A stretch of DNA of 21,976 bases from Chara braunii (Eukaryota; Streptophyta; Charophyceae; Charales; Characeae). The translations under genes and the position numbers were made by a program. How positions within the stretch are numbered: the first letter of the stretch is position 1; every line of letters starts with the position of its first letter. The stretch is taken from contig BFEA01000661.1 of assembly GCA_003427395.1 (NCBI GenBank), positions 606,669-628,644 of the forward strand, written 5' to 3'. The notes under the pieces were generated by a model. The model was not told the origin of the DNA, ran no database searches, and was given only the letters and a program-made list of their open reading frames with translations. Positions 16,759 through 21,976 of this stretch are shown here, piece by piece.

Positions 16759-17610
16759 GTTGACAGAGGTGCAGCGGAAGGCAAGGAACCTTGCTCGGGA
16801 AGGTTAGGGTACCGAAAGGGGGTAGTGTTCTCGACAAGAGGTAGTCACCCCGCGAGAAATGGGGGGCAAATTTGCTCAAAAGGGGCCTTTGGTGGCCGAG
16901 TAGGCCTTTATCGGCAGTGGACGCCGTACGTTCAAGTGGATATAGGGCCTGAGACTGGGATAGACTTCTTCAGGGGCTATAATAGCTCCAAATTTCTTGG
17001 TAAGTTTGGACAGATAGCATCCCACTACAAGTGGAGTGAGGAACGAATGCTGGAAGAGGTCATGAGGTTTATCCATATAGGATTGAAGGGTGAGGTTGAC
17101 AGGTTGGTTAAAGGAGCGAAGTCATCATGGGGGAAATTATGTGATGACATGAGGCATAAGTACTGGCTAGGTGAGGAGCACCCGACCAACAACGATTCTG
17201 GGATGGTACCCAGGCCTTCGGTAGCCCAAGCCCGGCCCGGGGGGCCGTTACAACTACCGTCGCAGCAAGTGTCGCAAGGCGGCAGGGCCAACGAAGAAGG
17301 TCAAAGGCAGGCGGTCGGAAGAGGCCACAAGAACGGAGGGCGTGGCAGTGAAGAACGCAGCGGCGGCAGAGGTGGCTTTGGAGGGAAGAAAGCAGTTTGG
17401 GGAAAAAGCATGTGCAGACATTGTGCCAAGGAAGGGCACATAATGAAGTTTTGTCGGGAACGAAGGGCCGATAAGGCAAGCGGTCTGATAAAGACTGATA
17501 TTGAGGGAGGTGTTTTCAACAGGGCTGGGGAGCGTATCGACCCGACCATCCCTGGGGGAACACGGAAGGAGGCTTTGTGGCGAGATGGGGCGTCGAGCAC
17601 TGCCTCATGA
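16759..17610 (+). CDS. gag: Gag-like protein 2, capsid-like core plus CCHC zinc knuckle
   Basis: The frame is open from 16759 to the TGA at 17608-17610. Counting from the GTG at 16825 gives 261 residues. Residues 48-113 form a capsid-like core (FFRGYNSSKFLGKF, KWSEERM, GLKGEVDRL, SWGKLCDDMRHKYW). Residues about 155-190 are basic and Gly/Arg-rich. C197, C200, H205 and C210 form a C-X2-C-X4-H-X4-C knuckle for RNA binding. No ATG lies upstream of the core; the first Met is inside it. It may therefore be made as a fusion with the preceding frame, which is +1 to it and overlaps at 16759-16804, so that a -1 shift would join them. Non-ATG initiation or loss of the start are alternatives. No protease follows. 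Confidence 0.75.
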   Translation, partial: VDRGAAEGKEPCSGRLGYRKGVVFSTRGSHPARNGGQICSKGAFGGRVGLYRQWTPYVQVDIGPETGIDFFRGYNSSKFLGKFGQIASHYKWSEERMLEEVMRFIHIGLKGEVDRLVKGAKSSWGKLCDDMRHKYWLGEEHPTNNDSGMVPRPSVAQARPGGPLQLPSQQVSQGGRANEEGQRQAVGRGHKNGGRGSEERSGGRGGFGGKKAVWGKSMCRHCAKEGHIMKFCRERRADKASGLIKTDIEGGVFNRAGERIDPTIPGGTRKEALWRDGASSTAS

Positions 17611-18160
17611 ATGTAGTCGTGAGGGAGAAGGGTTGCGTGAGAAGGGCCTGGAAATTTAAGCAGACTGTAAATGCAAGCGAGAAATCGCAATCGTATAGGT
17701 GTTGTAGGTAGGCACAACGTACAGAGGGAAGAGATTTTCGTAATTATGGTCCGGTAAGATAACTCGAGTTGTAGGCAGGAGGAACCCCAATAGAACAACC
17801 GTATCGGTGGGGAATGTTAGGTCTGCCTCACATCATGTTATTTAAATGTTCCAAGTGGGGAGAGCAAGAAGTGACCCTAAGGGCAGTGTTACGAAGTAAG
17901 GGTCTGTTTTATTAGGCCTATTGACTGAGAGAAGAAGGTATGGGACCTACGACGTGTCCAGGCCTGACTGATTGTATAAGTGTCAGCGGTAAGAGAGGCT
18001 CGGGAAGAAACCTCAGCATGTGGGAGATAGGCTCTCTAGCCTAGGAAGACAGTTGTAAGACTTGTATATGAATGACTTCTAGTCTTACCTGTCCTGGGGT
18101 ATCTGGATATGTCTTGGATTACTTGGGTCCCTCTGACTTGAGGAGTATGGCTACGTCGTG
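17611..18160 (+). other. Internal region after gag, no pol
   Basis: Where protease and reverse transcriptase would be expected, all forward frames are broken. I see no D-S/T-G, YVDD-like or integrase zinc motif. Any pol was lost or never present. Confidence 0.6.
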
Positions 18161-18220
18161 ATCAAACTATTTTAGCTATAACTTTGGTCAGGGAGAGCAC
18201 ATTTGTTCTTGTGTGATACC

Positions 18221-18316
18221 AGTGACGAGTTGAGTTGAGATTGTTCAACTCCGGGGGTATAAATGTAATTTGAGACATTTGGCTCGCGTTTGAGTTGGGG
18301 TATGATTGTACCCCAA
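18221..18316. other. Cluster of three perfect hairpins
   Basis: GAGTTG (near 18233) pairs with CAACTC (near 18247). AAATGT (18261-18266) pairs with ACATTT (18275-18280). TTGGGGTA (18295-18302) pairs with TACCCCAA (18309-18316). TGAGTTG recurs here and again near 18613, 18650, 18667, 18720 and 18929. Confidence 0.6.
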
Positions 18317-18610
18317 TGTATATATTGAGTTGAGGCCTTATCCGGGACTGTCTTTTGTATATGACGATCACAATCACTCTCACATGTGTGGACTTTATCC
18401 TGATGAATGGTGATTTTGTGTGGATTTTGTGAGAATGAATGGATGTGAACTGTCTACTCTCCGGTATACTCGTGCGATCTGCCCACGGGCGTGTGATAGG
18501 GCCAAGTATAAGGAGAGGAAGTGCAGTTTGTTGTGTGACAAAAGAGTGAGAACCCTAAGGGGTTTTGCGGGTCTCTGAGGCTCGAATACTTACCATGCCG
18601 AATGTTTTAC

Positions 18611-18735
18611 GGTTGAGTTGCGAAGAAGGCCCATAAGCAGACCCTTCAGTTGAGTTGGTTCGTGGCTGAGTTGTGGAGAGGACCCATAAGTAGGCCTCTC
18701 AGCTTAACTTGTTCTATGGTTGAGTTGTTCTATGA
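18611..18735 (+). repeat. Two and a half ~54-bp repeats with re-paired stems
   Basis: Units begin GGYTGAGTTG at 18611, 18664 and 18718. In unit 1 GAAGG (18625-18629) pairs with CCTTC (18643-18647). In unit 2 GAGAGG (18676-18681) pairs with CCTCTC (18695-18700). Both close loops of exactly 13 nt that share CCCATAAG followed by YAG. The third unit lacks the hairpin. Confidence 0.7.
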
Positions 18736-18923
18736 TTGGGACCCCTTCAGATTAAGGAAGGTGGTAATGTTATTTATCGGAAGACTCATCCCCAAAAAGG
18801 GGGGTGTTTTAAAAAGGGTTTTGTGATAGCTCATCCTAGGAAGAGAGGGATGGATGAGAGACCTATTGAGAGAGACCTCCTTCGTGTGAAAGCTAGTTAA
18901 TGGATTTATGGGCATGGTAAGCA

Positions 18924-19169
18924 GTGTTTGAGTTGATAAAGTCTGACGAAAAGGGGCCACGTTTGCTTGAGATGTTTGAGAAAGTCGCAAAAGAGTGCAG
19001 CGCGAGAGACGTCTCAGGATGGGTGGCTGCTGGCTCTGATCAAGTCAGGGGTCACGGCCTTGTGGACCTAGCGGATTTTGTTTGTGATTGTGTGAAGGAT
19101 GCTATGCCTTTCATGAGAGAGCTGGTAAATGTCTTTAGACCCCTGCGTAATCTCGCAGTGGGTCCGTGA
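18924..19169 (+). CDS. Unrecognised 81-codon frame
   Basis: Opens at TTG rather than ATG; no ATG start is evident upstream. The sequence is acidic and helical-looking (LLEMFEKVAKECS and CVKDAMPFMRELVNVFRPL). No family recognised. It may be a relic of a gag or pol fragment, or chance. It immediately precedes the hairpin-rich segment. Confidence 0.2.
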   Translation: MFELIKSDEKGPRLLEMFEKVAKECSARDVSGWVAAGSDQVRGHGLVDLADFVCDCVKDAMPFMRELVNVFRPLRNLAVGP

Positions 19170-19313
19170 TTGGTTTTGCGACGCTCCGTCTAACCACTTG
19201 GGCTAGTTCTAGAACATATTAGAGGAATACCAAGCTAAGCGGTAAAGATTAGCACCTCTAGGGCGTAAACCCAGTGGATGGCTGCTAGCCGGCGCAACCT
19301 GGCTGCGGGACCG

Positions 19314-19815
19314 CGGAGTAAAAGTTTAAAGGGAGTTGCCCGCCCCAGGGAAATTACTCCGTGGGATAGTGAAGGTTGAAGTTTTTGGGAAATCCTGATT
19401 GAATGCTTACCAGAAGAAGACCTATCGTTGCGTAACCAACGAGGGTACTACCGCTAAAATAACAATGCGGTGGGCCGTAGTCCTGGTCCGATCAACCAGG
19501 CTATGGTGGGCCAAGATGGAGACCTAGCCTTTCTGTACTAGACTGCAGAAAGAGCTGAGTGGATATTAAGTATACAAATATACGTATGTGTATTTGATTG
19601 CGAGAGATTCTCTGAGAAGGAAGGCGTGAGTGTCTTCAAAGGTCTCAGTTAGGACCCGCGTCCCTAGTATTTGGCCAAGACTAGGGACACCCAACGAGAA
19701 GCCGAAGGTTGTCTAGGACTAGGGAGAGGATGATTGAGAAGGTCTTCGAAACATATGCTGTCAGCATCCTAATAACTGGGCAATGTGGGCCCGAGTTAGA
19801 GACCTGACAGCATAT
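19314..19815 (+). ncRNA. Hairpin-dense segment before the 3' LTR, structured-RNA candidate
   Basis: Successive stems in 500 nt are as follows. CGGAGTAA/TTACTCCG is at 19314-19361, extendable to 11 bp. TCGTTG/CAACGA is at 19425-19442. CCGC/GCGG is at 19451-19470. CCGTAG-CCTGGT/ACCAGG-CTATGG is at 19475-19506. CTTTCTG/CAGAAAG is at 19529-19552. GTCCCTAGT/ACTAGGGAC is at 19660-19688. ATATGCTGTCAG/CTGACAGCATAT is at 19753-19815 with a nested TAACT-GGGC/GCCC-AGTTA. No protein frame spans it. It does not match the group I or group II intron cores, hammerhead or snRNA motifs that I know. It may be a packaging or 3'-end structure of the element RNA; this is inference. Confidence 0.45.
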
Positions 19816-19963
19816 AGTTGTGGAGGCATGGTTTGATGGGGGTCTCTTCCTTGTGTTTGTCGGCTAATTGGATTGGTTCCTCTTTCGTCAGCATCTTGGG
19901 TAATCTGATAGCTTTTCGATTTTGCGAAGCGACGGGGACGTCACTTAATGTGGTCCGGTAAGC

Positions 19964-21976
19964 TGTCGACGCGAATACCCTTACAAGGGTATCCGCCCTG
20001 GTTTTTGCATGTGACAGAAAATAGGTTTGCTTTAAAATTTAGGTATTCCGCGCGAAGCGCGGCTGCGGTTGTAGTCAAGGCTGACCGGATGGCTGACTTG
20101 GATAAGGAGTGTATGGGTGCGCAGTTTTAAGGCGCGCGTGTAATTTTTCTGATTGAGTAGGCGGCCGGTCTAGTTGACCAACCCGGATTGTGTTACGGAC
20201 CTGGTTAAGGAATAGAGATTCGTCTTGGTTGGCGAGGGCGACCGACGGAAGGGCTGGCGCACAGGGTGGCGCACGGGGCGGCCGCGGCGCGGTTGAAGTA
20301 AGCCGGCGCGGGTACCTAGCCTTGGCACGCCGGTTGTAGGTAGGAAAGAGGGGCCTAGGCTGTTCTTCCTAGGCCTAGGCACCGTGCGGCACCACTTCAT
20401 ATTGGAATCCGCGCCTACCTATTCCAAGTTGGGGCATAGCCTTATAGGTTACGATGTTGGATTACTGCTACGGAGGTTTGGGGATCGAGGCCAGTAGTTA
20501 GCAGCGCAGGAGCACTGGAGCAGCGGAAGGCTAAGGGGTTGACGGTCCCATGGGACTATCCCCCTTTTGTTTTGTCGGGGGAGTCCGGTCGCGGGCCCCG
20601 CCCCTTGGCATTAAGCCAGTTCCTCCCCCTCCCGACAGCATCTCGGGATGTTTGGGTTGGATTTGTTTTTTTTTTTTAATTTTTATCCAATTTTTTATGA
20701 CCCCGTATTTGTCTGAAGGCCCGACGCTGGCCCGCGGCCGCAGCCCCCATTAGCAGACCGGGAATAGGGAGGCCGAGCGGCCTCTGGCGCCGCCACGGGG
20801 CATTACCCCGGCCGGAGTCATTCGGGACTTTTGTACTTTACGGAGAAGATCTGTATAGCCCCTGCGCAAGGATGAGGCACAGAGAATCGGAAGGACCCGG
20901 ACGCAGACTGCGCCGGGTACGTTCAGGCAAGAGGGGCCAAGCGACAGGTGGGATTGCCCCACGACCGAAGTCGCCCGGCGGCGGCCTGCCGAGGTAGCAA
21001 GCAGGCGCCGGCCGGTGCGAAGTCCTTTGGGACATCCGCAAAATTTGGGATAAGGCAGAGAAGATTGGCGTTGCCCTTGCGCGCGGATGACACGCATAAG
21101 TCGGGGGAGGAGGGCCGGCACCGGCCGCTGTTTGATAGTGCCGTTCGACGACTGTGCAGTCCAGACGTTTTTGCGCAGAGCTGCGCTGGTGGGAGCTCCA
21201 CCGTCGGCAACGTGACGGGGGAGCCGGAACGAAGGGAATGAATGTGACGGGGTGCATTCGGAGAAGGAGGTCGACGGGGACGAAGTCGGTGACGGGGAGC
21301 GAATGAACCGGGACGGGGCCTGGCGCCGGGTGCGTGCGCAGCAGGGAGGTGCGGAGTTCTGTGGGAACGGAAAAGACTGGGGGCGTATGAAGGCAGCAAA
21401 GGGGAGGTTGAACCCGGACGCGAAGTCGCGCCGGGTGCGTGAAGAACGACGGTAGAGAGTGAGTGATGAGGTAGAGGGAGAGCGCAAGGCAAAGTGGGGT
21501 GCAGAGGATAGCGAAGGCGACAGGCAACGGAGGGAGAAAGGGGGGGGGTCGACGGACAGAGCGTTGCGGGCGACCGATGTGTTAGCTGGAAGGAGGGGAC
21601 GAATGGATGAACCTGGGCGGGATCCGCGCCCAGGTGCATTCAGAAACTGAGGGGAGCGTGGCCAAGGGAGGAAAACGGGAAAAAGCTGTATCCCGCTCGT
21701 CTCTTGGTAGAAACGAGCGAGGAAAAGCTTTGGACATGGACTTATTAGCAGTGCGAATCTGTTGGAAGTGCTAGATTAGTGGAAGAATTAGTGGAAGGGG
21801 AGATTAGTGGGAAAGTCAGTGCGCCGGGGCTATGGCCGACAACGGGAGTGGCAAGTGAGAGAGGGAAATAACTCGACCATTTTGCAACGATATCGGGCGG
21901 GGAGGGAGCCTACTCGGGGGTTTTAGAGTGAGGCGAATGCGTTAGCGATGTAATTATTCGAGTTAGATTAGTAGAT
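19964..21976 (+). repeat. 2-kb direct repeat, copy 2 (start of 3' LTR, cut by window end)
   Basis: It begins TGTCGACGCG and matches 8858-10869 to the last base of the window. All the copy 1 stems recur: ATACCCTT/AAGGGTAT (19975-19992), CCGCGC-GAA-GCGCGG (20048-20062), GGCCTAGG/CCTAGGCC (20352-20375) and ACCTGGGCG/CGCCCAGGT (21611-21635). In the second stem copy 1 has CCGCGT with a GAG loop, which still pairs by G-U. Differences between copies are mostly single-base changes. Confidence 0.93.

Larger units (their letters stand above)
8858..21976 (+). mobile_element. Giant non-autonomous LTR retrotransposon (LARD/TR-GAG-like), 3' end off window
   Basis: A 2-kb direct repeat brackets the region. 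A perfect tRNA-Asp PBS follows a CA at 13807-13808, and gag-like frames with a zinc knuckle lie between PBS and the second repeat, all in plus order. This gives a proposed 5' LTR 8858-13808, an internal region 13809-19963 (6.2 kb) and a 3' LTR from 19964. No protease, reverse transcriptase, RNase H or integrase motif is visible. The polypurine tract is unclear; a purine-rich GCGAAGCGACGGGGACG at 19924-19940 is the best candidate but is not adjacent. Elements with long LTRs and a gag-only or coding-poor interior are known in plants as TR-GAG and LARD. By inference it is mobilised in trans. Confidence 0.72.

Noticed and set aside
18399-18430. Hammerhead ribozyme core (CTGATGA)
   Set aside because: No following stem II with GAAA and no cleavage-site triplet in the right place. 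The GATGA...GAAAC...GTC strings near 19730-19765 also lack the required CTGA core.
11730-19410. Minus-strand GTAAGT-like splice donors near 11740, 12157, 13537, 18593 and 19408
   Set aside because: Six-base matches of this kind are expected by chance in 9 kb, and no exon chain on that strand could be assembled.
19171-19890. Group I or group II intron
   Set aside because: I could not find the domain V hairpin, the conserved intron ends or the P7/P4-P6 core strings. Left as an unclassified structured segment.

Overview
The window looks like repeat-rich nuclear DNA of a green plant-lineage eukaryote. A streptophyte alga such as Chara is my guess, and it is inference only. The basis is two plant-type LTR retrotransposons primed by plant-like tRNA ends (initiator Met and Asp), CCCTAAA-type telomere-like repeats, long simple-sequence tracts, scaffold Ns and no intact cellular gene. 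No bacterial or viral gene organisation is present.

Left part (1-5515): a 64-bp minisatellite (1-350), a hairpin-dotted noncoding stretch (351-1329), then a decayed LTR retrotransposon read on the minus strand. Its 5' LTR is 5515-5200 (316 bp, 11-bp inverted ends), its primer-binding site (PBS) is 5198-5187, and its long repetitive leader is 5186-3159. Its gag starts at an ATG at 3158 and ends past a CCHC zinc knuckle near 1360. The gag carries two frameshifts and three in-frame stops. No pol and no second LTR are seen.

Middle (5516-8857): (CAT)n sequence, a roughly 1-kb diverged array of about 11 units with nine CACGTG hexamers (5995-6999), a 12-bp polypurine minisatellite (7367-7486), AT-rich sequence, a weak exon-like frame (8209-8457), and a stray relative of the LTR end found further right (8528-8571).

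Right part (8858-21976): a very large plus-strand LTR retrotransposon. A 2.0-kb segment is directly repeated at 8858-10869 and 19964-21976. A perfect 18-nt tRNA-Asp PBS at 13812-13829, just after a CA at 13807-13808, implies that the 5' LTR is about 5 kb (8858-13808, with a 400-N gap). The internal region (13809-19963) holds an unknown reading frame upstream of gag and two consecutive gag-like frames with recognisably homologous capsid-like cores; only the second has a zinc knuckle. No protease, reverse transcriptase or integrase is recognisable. This fits a non-autonomous element of the LARD/TR-GAG kind that would rely on proteins from a partner element.

The most unusual content is RNA-like structure in this element. 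It includes a four-unit array sharing a 17-nt motif, three units of which form stem-loops whose stems differ but still pair, placed near the LTR's 3' end. There is a second pair of the same design at 18.6 kb, a hairpin overlapping the PBS, and a dense series of hairpins at 19.3-19.8 kb just before the 3' LTR.
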